Assembly (NCBI RefSeq): GCF_018332475.1
Contig: NZ_BOQB01000046.1
Coordinates: 1-52,412 of the forward strand
Length of the DNA: 52,412 nt
Reading direction: 5' to 3'
From: Bacillus sanguinis
GTDB taxonomy: Bacteria > Bacillota > Bacilli > Bacillales > Bacillaceae_G
The notes below the pieces were generated by a model. That model saw only the letters and a program-made list of their open reading frames with translations, was not told the DNA's origin and made no database searches. Positions 7,357 to 14,972 of this stretch are shown here, one piece after another (positions within the stretch are counted from its first letter, which is position 1; each line of letters opens with the position of its first letter). The position numbers were made by a program, and so were the translations under genes.

Positions 7357-7408
7357 TTGACAAATAGAATAAAATTATATAACATATAAATCGTAATCAT
7401 TACGATTT
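7357..7408 (+). promoter_or_regulatory. Promoter with Zur box upstream of rpmG
   Basis: TTGACA at 7357-7362 is a -35; TAACAT (7380-7385) or the overlapping TATAAC can serve as -10. The perfect 21-bp palindrome AAATCGTAAT-C-ATTACGATTT at 7388-7408 contains TCGTAATCATTACGA, the established Zur box core of Bacillus. Overlap with the expected transcription start implies repression when zinc is sufficient. Confidence 0.85.
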
Positions 7409-7442
7409 AGTTTGCGATCTTTAAAAGAAAGGAGAATTACAT

Positions 7443-7592
7443 ATGCGTGTAAATATTACATTAGCTTGTACGGAGTGTGGTGATCGTAATTATATTTCTA
7501 AAAAGAATAAACGAAACAATCCAGAGCGTATCGAACTAAAAAAATATTGCCCACGATTAAAACGGGTAACGCTACATCGTGAGACGAAGTAG
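7443..7592 (+). CDS. rpmG: Ribosomal protein L33, zinc-starvation type paralogue
   Basis: A 49-residue L33 of the large ribosomal subunit. The typical zinc-ribbon form has two CxxC pairs; here the first pair is kept (Cys9, Cys12) but the second is broken (Cys36-Pro-Arg-Leu39). The sequence ([35 protein letters not shown]) resembles the Zur-controlled RpmGC-type paralogue of B. subtilis. The AAAGGAGAA ribosome site lies just before the ATG at 7443. A Zur box sits directly upstream and a terminator directly downstream, so the gene is monocistronic. Too short for long-ORF detection, but certain by homology. Confidence 0.93.
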   Translation: MRVNITLACTECGDRNYISKKNKRNNPERIELKKYCPRLKRVTLHRETK

Positions 7593-7593
7593 G

Positions 7594-7620
7594 AGACTAG
7601 AGATCACTCTAGTCTTTTTT
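7594..7620 (+). terminator. Terminator of rpmG
   Basis: Stem AGACTAGAG / CTCTAGTCT with an ATCA loop and six T residues. Confidence 0.9.
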
Positions 7621-7683
7621 GTTTATAGTTCTTTGGTTTTGTTTGTTATAATTACCTTAAATTGTAATAAATGGAGGGGTATG

Positions 7684-9177
7684 ATGAATCAAAGAGATAA
7701 AGAAAGAAAAGAGAAAGTGGCTCATATGATTGATATTCCAGATGATTATAAGCTTGTTGTAGATGATCAAGAAAGTGTGGATGATCCATATCATCTATTA
7801 TGGTGGGAGCATAAAGAGGATGAGGAGAGAACGATACAAATTACGTTGAATAGACATACTGGTAATTTAATTGAATTTAGTATAGATGATAAAAAATATT
7901 TTTCGAGCGGTAAGGAAGCGATAGGAGAGAATAAAGCAAGAGAGATTGCAAATGCATTCTTAAAAAAATATACAAAAGAAGGATATGAATTTTATACATA
8001 TGTAACGGTTAAGGACGACAGACGTGGTTGGAAAGAAGTAAATTATATGCAAGAAGTGAATGGTTATCCATTGCCGAATACAGGGGGTGTTGTGCGAGTT
8101 TGTCCTTCAGGTAATGTTATGCATTTTCATTATAATGGACAAAAAGCTATTGATGAAAAAACGGTATGGCCAAGTGAGATTGTTGAGGAGAACGTCGTCT
8201 TAGAAAATTTGAAAGCTAGACAAGATATGAGACTTGTATTTGTAGATTTAACACATTCTTCATGTGAGTATGAAAATGGAGAAGAAATAAAAGGGTATCA
8301 TTTTGTATATGAACCAGAACCTAGCCATGCGTTTATTAATGCAAGTACAGGTAAAGATTTATTTGGACCAGAACATTATAAATTACCTTCTACAGTACTT
8401 GTTGATAAACCGCTAAAGAGTAGTCAAAAAAAAGATGTGTTTGATTTATTTGATTGGGATAAGGGGAAATTTGTCAAATTAGATGAAAAAGTAGATGAGG
8501 ATGAAGTCCGGTTAAAATTTGTATTAAAAGAAGAATTACAAAAAGAAATAGAAGAGAAGGATTCATATTCAATGGATGAGTTCTATAAGAAACATTTTCC
8601 GATGTTGAAGCATGATGAATTCGTTGTAATTACTTTAGATAAAGAAACAGATCAATTGCTTTCTTTTTTCATGTGGAAGGACGAGAAAAAAAGAAAAACA
8701 GTATTATCAAGAGAACAATGTTTACAAAAAGCAATTCAATTTTTAGAGCGAATGATTCCGGATATCACACAATATCTTCGTCTTTGGGAGGAACGTGAAG
8801 AAGCAGAAGATGGGATTGAAAGATTTACCTTTTCTGTATATGTGAATGGTATTCCGGCAGAGTATAAGCAATTTATGATCAATATCAATGCAGAAAATGG
8901 TGCAGTGATGAGCTACTCTGGAGAATCTAGCAATTTTATAAAAGAATTACTTACATATGAAACAACACCGAAAGTAACAAAAGAAAAAGCGTTAGAAATA
9001 TACAAGGATGCTCTTCGAGTTAAATTAGAATGGTCTATAGATCATGAGGCAGAAGAAACGGCATATCAATTGCTGTATAAACAAACGACGGATGAAAATG
9101 ATAAAGAATTCTTCGAGTGTAGTCGAGAAATTCGTTATATTAATGCCTATACTGGAGGGGAAATTTGGAGCAAATAA
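7684..9177 (+). CDS. YcdB/YcdC-repeat (DUF4901-like) protein
   Basis: A 497-residue, Lys/Glu-rich, probably cytosolic protein without signal peptide. It contains two related halves: each has a segment of the type ITLNRHTGNLIEFSIDD...KAREIANAFLKKY followed by a strand-rich region, with the second copy starting near VITLDKETDQLLSFFMW...REQCLQKAIQFLE. This repeat pattern and the INASTGKDLFGP and YINAYTGGEIW motifs resemble YcdB/YcdC (PepSY-like) proteins. The function is unknown. Start chosen at 7684 from the GGAGGGG site; 7681 is the alternative. A strong terminator follows. Confidence 0.6.
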   Translation: MNQRDKERKEKVAHMIDIPDDYKLVVDDQESVDDPYHLLWWEHKEDEERTIQITLNRHTGNLIEFSIDDKKYFSSGKEAIGENKAREIANAFLKKYTKEGYEFYTYVTVKDDRRGWKEVNYMQEVNGYPLPNTGGVVRVCPSGNVMHFHYNGQKAIDEKTVWPSEIVEENVVLENLKARQDMRLVFVDLTHSSCEYENGEEIKGYHFVYEPEPSHAFINASTGKDLFGPEHYKLPSTVLVDKPLKSSQKKDVFDLFDWDKGKFVKLDEKVDEDEVRLKFVLKEELQKEIEEKDSYSMDEFYKKHFPMLKHDEFVVITLDKETDQLLSFFMWKDEKKRKTVLSREQCLQKAIQFLERMIPDITQYLRLWEEREEAEDGIERFTFSVYVNGIPAEYKQFMININAENGAVMSYSGESSNFIKELLTYETTPKVTKEKALEIYKDALRVKLEWSIDHEAEETAYQLLYKQTTDENDKEFFECSREIRYINAYTGGEIWSK

Positions 9178-9192
9178 GCTTTTAAATAAGGG

Positions 9193-9220
9193 AAAAGGTC
9201 TTCGAGAGAAGACCTTTTTT
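9193..9220 (+). terminator. Terminator after the YcdB-like gene
   Basis: AAAAGGTCTTC pairs with GAAGACCTTTT around a GAGA tetraloop, followed by T residues. The A run upstream also makes it usable on the minus strand for the convergent small gene. Confidence 0.85.
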
Positions 9221-9231
9221 AGAAAGAACAA

Positions 9232-9462
9232 TTATTTTTCGTATGTATCAATTTTGTATAACCACTTCTGTACACTAGCGGGTGGTCCTTCTGTTCGCCA
9301 CTTTGTTGTACACATTCCACAAGAACAGTGGACTTTTCCTTTTGCAAAAATACCGGCAATTTCAGGAGTATATCCCCAGGCGTGTTTTGCAATATCCATC
9401 TTTCGGCGCATTGTACGTTGACGTTGGTGTCTCGTGTAAGCACGTGTTCTTTCAAATTTCAT
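9232..9462 (-). CDS. Small basic Cys-rich protein, function unknown
   Basis: A 76-residue protein with a strongly basic N-terminus (FERTRAYTRHQRQRTMRRK) and a central HCSCGMC motif (His45, Cys46, Cys48, Cys51) followed by more basic residues. It looks like a small metal- or nucleic-acid-binding protein; I recall similar orphan proteins with GKxHCSC..C in other bacteria but cannot name a function. The ATG at 9462 is set by AAGGAGGG. The ~120-nt leader contains a structure that can hide this ribosome site. A reading frame shifted by one overlaps it and is spurious. Confidence 0.65.
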   Translation of the reverse strand: MKFERTRAYTRHQRQRTMRRKMDIAKHAWGYTPEIAGIFAKGKVHCSCGMCTTKWRTEGPPASVQKWLYKIDTYEK

Positions 9463-9473
9463 ATTTGTAATCC

Positions 9474-9530
9474 CTCCTTGTAGTACAAGCAGCTTGCAAG
9501 AGCGTACAAGGAGTTCATCTCTTACAAGCT
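9474..9530 (-). promoter_or_regulatory. Structured 5' leader able to sequester the ribosome site (putative pseudoknot)
   Basis: In mRNA sense, AGCTTGTAAGAG (9530-9519) can pair with CTCTTGCAAGCT (9502-9491) over 12 bp including one G-U. CTCCTTGTA (9513-9505), inside the loop of that stem, is perfectly complementary over 9 bp to TACAAGGAG (9482-9474), which contains the ribosome site. The order of the four strands makes an H-type pseudoknot or two competing hairpins. Whether it folds and what it senses are inference. Confidence 0.5.
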
Positions 9531-9588
9531 ACTCGTGTACAAGAGGGAAATGAAATATTTCATATTCCACTCTCCAATCTTTTGTTTA

Positions 9589-9617
9589 AGTATACGTAGT
9601 GGGGCTTTATGAGACAA
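9589..9617 (-). promoter_or_regulatory. SigA-type promoter of the small basic protein gene
   Basis: On the minus strand TTGTCT (9617-9612) and TATACT (9594-9589) are separated by 17 bp, a near-consensus vegetative promoter. The predicted start is near 9582, giving a leader of about 120 nt. The promoter lies in the region just upstream of sigK and points away from it. Confidence 0.65.
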
Positions 9618-9720
9618 TTATTATGCTTAAAAACAAATTGGAATGATATCGTACAGACACAAACAACCTCACGCCCACATACACTTAGTAAAGACCACTA
9701 TTTTGGCGGAGGTGAAAGGT

Positions 9721-10434
9721 TTGAGTCTATTCGCCGCAATTGGATATATGGTTCGAGAAGTGTTTGTCTTTGTTTCTTATGTGAAGAATAATGCGTTCCC
9801 ACAGCCGTTATCGTCAGACGATGAGAGAAAGTACTTAGAGTTAATGGAGCAAGGTGATGCTCAAGCGAGAAATCTGTTAATTGAACATAATTTACGGCTT
9901 GTAGCTCATATCGTTAAAAAATTTGAAAACACCGGTGAAGATGCAGAAGATTTAATTTCAATTGGTACAATTGGGCTCATTAAAGCAATAGAGAGTTATT
10001 CTGCGGGGAAAGGAACAAAGCTTGCGACGTATGCAGCACGCTGTATTGAAAATGAAATTTTGATGCATTTACGTGTACTGAAAAAAACGAAAAAAGACGT
10101 TTCACTTCATGATCCAATCGGGCAAGATAAAGAGGGGAATGAAATATCGCTTATTGATATATTAAAATCAGAGTCTGAAGATGTAATTGATATGATCCAG
10201 CTTAGTATGGAGTTAGAAAAGATTAAAGAGTATATTGATATTTTAGACGAACGAGAGAAAGAAGTTATCGTGAAGCGTTTTGGACTGGGGCTTGATAAGG
10301 AGAAAACGCAACGAGAGATTGCGAAGGCACTTGGTATTTCCAGAAGCTACGTATCAAGAATTGAAAAGCGCGCTTTAATGAAAATGTTCCATGAATTTGT
10401 AAGAGCTGAGAAAGAGAAGAAAGCGAAAGAATAA
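9721..10434 (+). CDS. sigK: RNA polymerase sporulation sigma factor SigK (pro-SigK)
   Basis: A 237-residue sigma factor for late mother-cell transcription during sporulation. The TTG at 9721 is preceded by GGAGGTGA and gives the N-terminal pro-sequence [27 protein letters not shown], the hydrophobic segment removed by SpoIVFB in B. subtilis. Core regions follow: [13 protein letters not shown] and [17 protein letters not shown] (region 2), and [21 protein letters not shown] (region 4 helix-turn-helix). The gene is continuous, with no skin-type element, so no rearrangement is needed. CATACACT at 9678-9685 matches a SigE -10, but I see no convincing -35. Confidence 0.95.
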
Positions 10435-10443
10435 TGTATATTG

Positions 10444-10482
10444 CAAGCAGCCATATTTTAAAATGGGCTGCTTTTCTTTTTG
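10444..10482 (+). terminator. Terminator of sigK
   Basis: AAGCAGCC pairs with GGCTGCTT, extended by ATTTT/AAAAT with a bulged G, followed by a T-rich tail. Confidence 0.75.
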
Positions 10483-10724
10483 TAAATAAGGAAAGAAAAA
10501 GAGTTGTGTTTAGAAGAAATCCATGTTCACTGTTGAAAATGACGGATTCTATCTGTAATATTAGAGGGTGCTAAACAATTTAAGAATAATACCATACTTA
10601 GTTTTCCGCATGTATAATATGGCGGTTCTATATGATATGTGGGAATAAGAACCAATTTTACATCTGATATAGAAGGAAAAGAAGGGGAAGCTAAAGTTAT
10701 AGACTGATTAGGAGGTTTCGCAAT

Positions 10725-11513
10725 TTGCGACGTACATTATATCGACTTATGATCGAACTTACAAATGGTCGTTTTACTTCTTATATATTACGTAAATTTG
10801 CACAATCTCGTTTGAGCTCTATCATTATTCCATCGTATGCGAAAGTTTTTCAAATTAATCAAGATGAGATGGAAAAGGGTTTGAAGGAATATAGAACATT
10901 GCATGAATTATTTACGCGTAAGCTAAAAGAAGGAAAGCGTAGTATTGATACAGATGCATCGAGTATCGTTAGTCCTGTTGATGGTGTTTTTGCTGATCAC
11001 GGTCCTATTGAGGACACAAAAACATTTGATATTAAAGGCAAGCGTTATTCAATCGTGGATATGCTAGGTAATGAAGAACGTGCAAAGCGATATGCAGGTG
11101 GTACATACATGGTTATTTATTTAAGCCCAAGTCATTATCATCGTATTCATAGTCCGCTTTCTGGTTCCGTGACTGAAAGATTTGTACTTGGTAGAAAGTC
11201 ATATCCGGTAAATGCAGCTGGTATGGAATACGGGAAAGAGCCATTGTCAAAAAATTATCGCTCTGTTACAGAAGTAAATAGTGACGGTAAACATATGGCG
11301 CTTGTAAAAGTAGGAGCTATGTTTGTTAATAGTATTGAACTACTGCATGAAAGAGACACTGTTCAAAAAGGTGAAGAAATGGCATACTTTACATTTGGTT
11401 CAACAGTTGTGTTATTGTTTGAAAAAGATATGATAAAAGTAGTGCAGGAATTGAAGAGTGGACAAGAGCTTCGTCTTGGTGAAAAAATTGCTACTCGATT
11501 GGCTCATAAGTAA
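10725..11513 (+). CDS. psd: Phosphatidylserine decarboxylase proenzyme
   Basis: A 262-residue membrane-associated enzyme that converts phosphatidylserine to phosphatidylethanolamine. It is made as a proenzyme that self-cleaves at the GST motif (FTFGSTVVL, Ser226), turning the Ser into the pyruvoyl cofactor. VSPVDGVF (Asp86) and [12 protein letters not shown] (His142 region) are the conserved Asp and His elements for self-cleavage and catalysis. The start is TTG at 10725 with AGGAGGT upstream. It stands alone between the sigK terminator and its own terminator at 11600. Confidence 0.95.
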   Translation: MRRTLYRLMIELTNGRFTSYILRKFAQSRLSSIIIPSYAKVFQINQDEMEKGLKEYRTLHELFTRKLKEGKRSIDTDASSIVSPVDGVFADHGPIEDTKTFDIKGKRYSIVDMLGNEERAKRYAGGTYMVIYLSPSHYHRIHSPLSGSVTERFVLGRKSYPVNAAGMEYGKEPLSKNYRSVTEVNSDGKHMALVKVGAMFVNSIELLHERDTVQKGEEMAYFTFGSTVVLLFEKDMIKVVQELKSGQELRLGEKIATRLAHK

Positions 11514-11599
11514 AGAAAAGATTTTATAACTGTAAGCAAGAGTTATGGACAAAGATGCTTAATGATGAAATTCCCTAGATGGGAGTACTTGTTTATTCG

Positions 11600-11625
11600 A
11601 GAGCCATCGCAGGATGGCTCTTTTT
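11600..11625 (+). terminator. Terminator of psd
   Basis: GAGCCATC (11601-11608) with GATGGCTC (11613-11620), a GCAG loop and five T residues. Confidence 0.9.
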
Positions 11626-11661
11626 ACAAGTTAGCTCATTGAAATTTCACTTTATATGTAA

Positions 11662-11817
11662 TCAAGACGATTTGACAAGCTTGTCCTCTAATGAGCGTCT
11701 AATCATTTCTTGTTTTATAAGTAAAATGAAGTCGGGATTTAATTTTAGTTCTTTTGCTTTATAATAAGACTCAGTGAGTAACTCAGTAGATAACTGTTCC
11801 ATATATTTTGTTTTCAA
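11662..11817 (-). CDS. sda: Sporulation inhibitor Sda (replication checkpoint protein)
   Basis: A 51-residue protein ([20 protein letters not shown], then [20 protein letters not shown] and [11 protein letters not shown]). It aligns by eye with B. subtilis Sda ([20 protein letters not shown]...EIKRRSL), which binds the sporulation histidine kinases and blocks phosphorelay input when replication is perturbed. The TTG at 11817 is chosen because GGAGGTGA lies 6 nt before it; the internal ATG at codon 6 would give the 46-residue B. subtilis length but has no ribosome site. A vegetative promoter and DnaA boxes lie upstream. Confidence 0.9.
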   Translation of the reverse strand: MKTKYMEQLSTELLTESYYKAKELKLNPDFILLIKQEMIRRSLEDKLVKSS

Positions 11818-11864
11818 GGTGAGTCACCTCCTAATAATTTAAGGATTGATTCGTTGTTGCATTT

Positions 11865-11893
11865 AATGTACCAAAAAAATATGACAGTCACAA
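11865..11893 (-). promoter_or_regulatory. Probable sda promoter
   Basis: On the minus strand TTGTGA (11893-11888) and TACATT (11870-11865) are spaced 17 bp. The DnaA box at 11902-11910 starts 9 bp upstream of the -35. Confidence 0.55.
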
Positions 11894-11901
11894 ACGAGTG
11901 G

Positions 11902-12000
11902 TTATCCACATACCTAGGTGGATAAAATGTGTATAGATTGTTAGTAAATTCCAAATTGACTGAAAAATTAATGTGGAAAATGTGTACAATTTTATCCACA
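11902..12000. promoter_or_regulatory. DnaA-box cluster between sda and yqeG
   Basis: Two perfect DnaA boxes TTATCCACA (11902-11910 and 11992-12000), plus one-mismatch copies in the other orientation, GGTGGATAA (11917-11925) and TGTGGAAAA (11972-11980). In B. subtilis DnaA controls sda through boxes in its promoter region, so this cluster very likely does the same here. Confidence 0.85.
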
Positions 12001-12064
12001 GGTCATATATCGAAATATGTTGTCGAAAAATTTTTATGAAAACTCCTCAAAGAGGTGAAAGAAA

Positions 12065-12577
12065 TTGAAGCTATTTTTACCAAATGAATATGTAAAAAAT
12101 GTATATCATGTTCAACCAGAAGATTTGAAAAAACGTGGAATTAAAGGTGTTATTACTGATTTAGATAACACGTTAATTGAATGGGATCGTCCAAATGCAA
12201 CGCCACAACTTGAAGAATGGTTTTTGAAAATGAAAGAGCAAGGCATTCAAGTAACGGTCGTTTCAAATAATAATGAGCAACGTGTGAAAGACTTTGCTGA
12301 TCCATTAGGTATTCCATTTATTCATAGTGCGCGTAAACCATTTGTTCGCGCGTTTAAGCGTGCGATACAAGAGATGCATCTGCAACCAGATGAAGTTGTA
12401 GTAATTGGAGATCAGTTACTAACTGATGTGCTAGGTGGAAACCGAGTGGGACTTCATACGATTTTAGTTGTACCGGTAGCACAAACGGACGGATTAGTAA
12501 CGCGCTTTAATCGAAAAATTGAACGAAGAATTATGAGAAATATGAAGAAAAAAGGTTTAATTAACTGGGAGGAATAA
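12065..12577 (+). CDS. yqeG: YqeG family HAD phosphatase
   Basis: A 170-residue HAD superfamily class III phosphatase. Motif I is ITDLDNTL (Asp32, Asp34), motif II VVSNNNE (about 65-71), the Lys of motif III lies in SARKPF (Lys91), and motif IV is GDQLLTD (115-121). The substrate is unknown. The TTG start at 12065 follows AGAGGTGAAAG. It is the first gene of the long yqeG-yqeM operon; the stop lies 3 bp before yqeH. Divergent sda and the DnaA boxes lie upstream. Confidence 0.9.
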   Translation: MKLFLPNEYVKNVYHVQPEDLKKRGIKGVITDLDNTLIEWDRPNATPQLEEWFLKMKEQGIQVTVVSNNNEQRVKDFADPLGIPFIHSARKPFVRAFKRAIQEMHLQPDEVVVIGDQLLTDVLGGNRVGLHTILVVPVAQTDGLVTRFNRKIERRIMRNMKKKGLINWEE

Positions 12578-12580
12578 AGT

Positions 12581-13687
12581 TTGACTGAAACAATTAAATG
12601 TATTGGTTGCGGTGTAGAAATTCAAACAGAAGATAAAAATGAAGTGGGATATGCTCCTACCTCATCTTTAGAGAAAGAACAAGTAATTTGTCAACGCTGT
12701 TTTCGCTTGAAACATTACAACGAAATTCAAGATGTATCATTAACAGATGATGACTTCCTACGTATTCTAAATGGAATTGGAAAATCGGATGCGTTAGTAG
12801 TTAAGATTGTAGATATTTTTGATTTTAATGGTAGCTGGTTACCTGGATTACATCGTTTCGTGGGAAATAATAAAGTATTACTTGTTGGAAATAAAGCTGA
12901 TTTAATTCCTAAGTCAGTAAAACATGATAAAGTAAAGCATTGGATGCGCTATAGTGCAAAGCAGCTAGGATTAAAGCCAGAAGATGTCTTTTTAATTAGT
13001 GCAGCGAAAGGGCAAGGAATTGCTGAGCTAGCAGATGCTATTGAGTATTATCGCGACGGAAAAGATGTTTACGTTGTAGGATGTACGAATGTAGGAAAAT
13101 CAACATTTATTAATCGTATGATTAAAGAATTTAGTGATGAGACTGAAAATGTAATTACAACATCTCATTTCCCAGGAACAACACTTGATTTAATTGATAT
13201 TCCGTTAGATGAAGAATCTTCTTTATATGATACGCCAGGTATTATTAACCACCATCAAATGGCTCATTATGTTGGAAAACAAAGCTTAAAGCTTATTACA
13301 CCAACAAAAGAAATTAAGCCGATGGTGTTCCAGTTAAATGAAGAACAAACATTATTCTTCAGTGGCTTGGCGCGTTTTGATTATGTAAGTGGTGGTCGTC
13401 GTGCATTTACTTGTCACTTCTCGAATCGTTTAACAATCCATCGTACAAAGCTTGAGAAAGCAGATGAATTGTATAAAAATCATGCTGGGGATTTACTAAG
13501 CCCGCCAACACCGGAAGAACTAGAAAATATGCCAGAGCTAGTGAAGTACGAATTTAATATCCGTGAACCAAAAACGGATGTTGTATTCTCTGGATTAGGA
13601 TGGGTTACTGTAAACGAACCGGGAGCGAAAATTGTTGCACACGTACCAAAAGGAGTAAGTGTTTCATTGCGTAAATCTTTAATTTAA
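12581..13687 (+). CDS. yqeH: Ribosome biogenesis GTPase YqeH
   Basis: A 368-residue circularly permuted GTPase needed for small-subunit (30S) maturation. An N-terminal zinc finger (Cys7, Cys10, Cys37, Cys40) precedes the G domain, whose motifs come in the permuted order G4 NKAD (about 104-107), G5 SAAKGQG (140-146), G1 GCTNVGKST (167-175), G3 DTPG (217-220). A C-terminal RNA-binding region follows. The TTG start at 12581 follows GGGAGGAAT in the yqeG 3' end. Confidence 0.95.
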   Translation: MTETIKCIGCGVEIQTEDKNEVGYAPTSSLEKEQVICQRCFRLKHYNEIQDVSLTDDDFLRILNGIGKSDALVVKIVDIFDFNGSWLPGLHRFVGNNKVLLVGNKADLIPKSVKHDKVKHWMRYSAKQLGLKPEDVFLISAAKGQGIAELADAIEYYRDGKDVYVVGCTNVGKSTFINRMIKEFSDETENVITTSHFPGTTLDLIDIPLDEESSLYDTPGIINHHQMAHYVGKQSLKLITPTKEIKPMVFQLNEEQTLFFSGLARFDYVSGGRRAFTCHFSNRLTIHRTKLEKADELYKNHAGDLLSPPTPEELENMPELVKYEFNIREPKTDVVFSGLGWVTVNEPGAKIVAHVPKGVSVSLRKSLI

Positions 13688-13702
13688 TATGGAGAGGGAT
13701 TT

Positions 13703-14536
13703 ATGAAACAATTATATGGTGTAATCGGAAATCCAATTGGACATTCATTATCGCCCGTTATGCATAACGATGCATTTGAACACTTGAATATGGATGCCCA
13801 TTATCATGCATTTCTTGTTAAAGAGGAAGTGCTAGGGGAAGCAGTAAGAGGTTTAAAAGCATTAGGTATTTCAGGATTTAATGTAACAACTCCGCATAAA
13901 GTTGCTATTATGGATTATTTGGATGAGATTGACCCGCTAGCAAAACAAATCGGTGCAGTAAATACAGTGGTTCATAAGGATGGAAAATTGATTGGCTACA
14001 ATACAGATGGAATTGGTTTTGTCCGAGCATTGCAGTCCATTAGTAGTGAACCACTTCAAGAGAAACGTATTTTATTGCTTGGCGCAGGTGGTGCTAGTCG
14101 AGCTATTTATTTTTCTCTTGCTGATGTAGGTGTGAAAGAGGTTGATGTAGCTAATCGTACAATAGATAAGGCGAAAGAACTTATTGCTGCATGTACGGCT
14201 ACTGTTTCTTCTGTTCCTTTATCTTTAGAAAAAGCAACAGAAGAACAAGGAAATTATGATATTATCATTCAGACGACAACGATAGGTATGCATCCACGTG
14301 TTGAACATACGCCATTACAAATTTCTTCGTTAAAAAAAGGGACGATTGTATCAGATATAATTTACAACCCATTTGAAACGAAAATTTTATGTGAGGCGAA
14401 AGAGCAAGGTGCACTCATTCAAAATGGTATTGATATGTTTGTTTATCAAGGTGCACTTGCGTTTGAAATGTGGACAGGGCGCGTGCCAAATATCGAACGA
14501 ATGAAACAATTAGTTATAAGAAAGCTTGGAGGCTAA
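13703..14536 (+). CDS. aroE: Shikimate dehydrogenase
   Basis: A 277-residue NADP-dependent enzyme reducing 3-dehydroshikimate to shikimate in chorismate synthesis. The N-terminal substrate domain shows NPIGHSLSP and the catalytic Lys66 in TTPHKVA; NTDGIGF carries the partner Asp. The nucleotide-binding loop is GAGGASRA (about 129-136). GGAGAGGG precedes the ATG. It lies 15 bp after yqeH and 5 bp before yhbY. Confidence 0.95.
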   Translation: MKQLYGVIGNPIGHSLSPVMHNDAFEHLNMDAHYHAFLVKEEVLGEAVRGLKALGISGFNVTTPHKVAIMDYLDEIDPLAKQIGAVNTVVHKDGKLIGYNTDGIGFVRALQSISSEPLQEKRILLLGAGGASRAIYFSLADVGVKEVDVANRTIDKAKELIAACTATVSSVPLSLEKATEEQGNYDIIIQTTTIGMHPRVEHTPLQISSLKKGTIVSDIIYNPFETKILCEAKEQGALIQNGIDMFVYQGALAFEMWTGRVPNIERMKQLVIRKLGG

Positions 14537-14541
14537 CATAC

Positions 14542-14835
14542 ATGTTAACAGGAAAACAAAAAAGATTTTTACGTGCACAAGCACATCATTTAACACCAAT
14601 TTTTCAAGTAGGAAAAGGCGGAGTAAATGAAAATATGATTAAACAAATCGCAGATACTTTAGAAGCTCGTGAGCTATTTAAAGTAAGTGTGCTACAAAAC
14701 TGTGAATTCGATCGCCGTGAAGTTGCAGAAGAACTTGCAAAAGGTGCACGTGCTGAAATCGTTCAAGTAATTGGAAGCACAATCGTTTTATACAAAGAAT
14801 CAAGAGAAAATAAACAAATTAAGCTTCCTCGATAA
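14542..14835 (+). CDS. yhbY: YhbY family RNA-binding protein (CRM domain)
   Basis: A 97-residue CRM-domain protein associated with pre-50S ribosomal particles in bacteria. FQVGKGGVNENMIKQI carries the GxxG-type RNA-binding loop and VQVIGSTIVLYKE is the conserved C-terminal strand. The ATG at 14542 with TTGGAGG upstream is preferred over an in-frame start inside aroE. Confidence 0.93.
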   Translation: MLTGKQKRFLRAQAHHLTPIFQVGKGGVNENMIKQIADTLEARELFKVSVLQNCEFDRREVAEELAKGARAEIVQVIGSTIVLYKESRENKQIKLPR

Positions 14836-14910
14836 AAAGATTAGCACGAGCTATTTTTATCGCTGATATGTAATGATGTAGAGAGCGAAACCAATTGAAC
14901 TTTTATTAAT

Positions 14911-14946
14911 AGCAACTCTCTTCATTCCTTACCGAAGAGAGTTGCT
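14911..14946 (+). other. Perfect hairpin without T tract, upstream of nadD
   Basis: AGCAACTCTCTTC (14911-14923) and its exact complement (14934-14946) form a 13-bp stem with a 10-nt loop, ending 26 bp before the nadD start. No T run follows, so it is not a normal terminator. It may act as an mRNA processing or stability element inside the operon. Confidence 0.5.
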
Positions 14947-14972
14947 GTACGTAAAAGGAAGGGGCGTTTCTT

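Noticed and set aside
9219-9455. Alternative minus-strand frame overlapping the small basic protein
   Set aside because: It lacks the ribosome site that fits 9462 and loses the HCSCGMC motif and basic N-terminus.
9044-9470. Plus-strand frames overlapping the YcdB-like gene end and the small basic gene
   Set aside because: They run through a terminator and antisense to a gene with promoter, ribosome site and conserved motif.
9643-9720. Extended N-terminus of SigK
   Set aside because: The TTG at 9721 has GGAGGTGA at proper distance and gives the known pro-sequence; the extension matches nothing.
9721-10434. Possibility of a skin-type prophage interruption in sigK
   Set aside because: The reading frame is continuous from pro-sequence to region 4 with no inserted sequence.
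11814-11999. Minus-strand 61-codon frame through the DnaA-box region
   Set aside because: It overlaps the sda promoter and ribosome site and has no ribosome site of its own.
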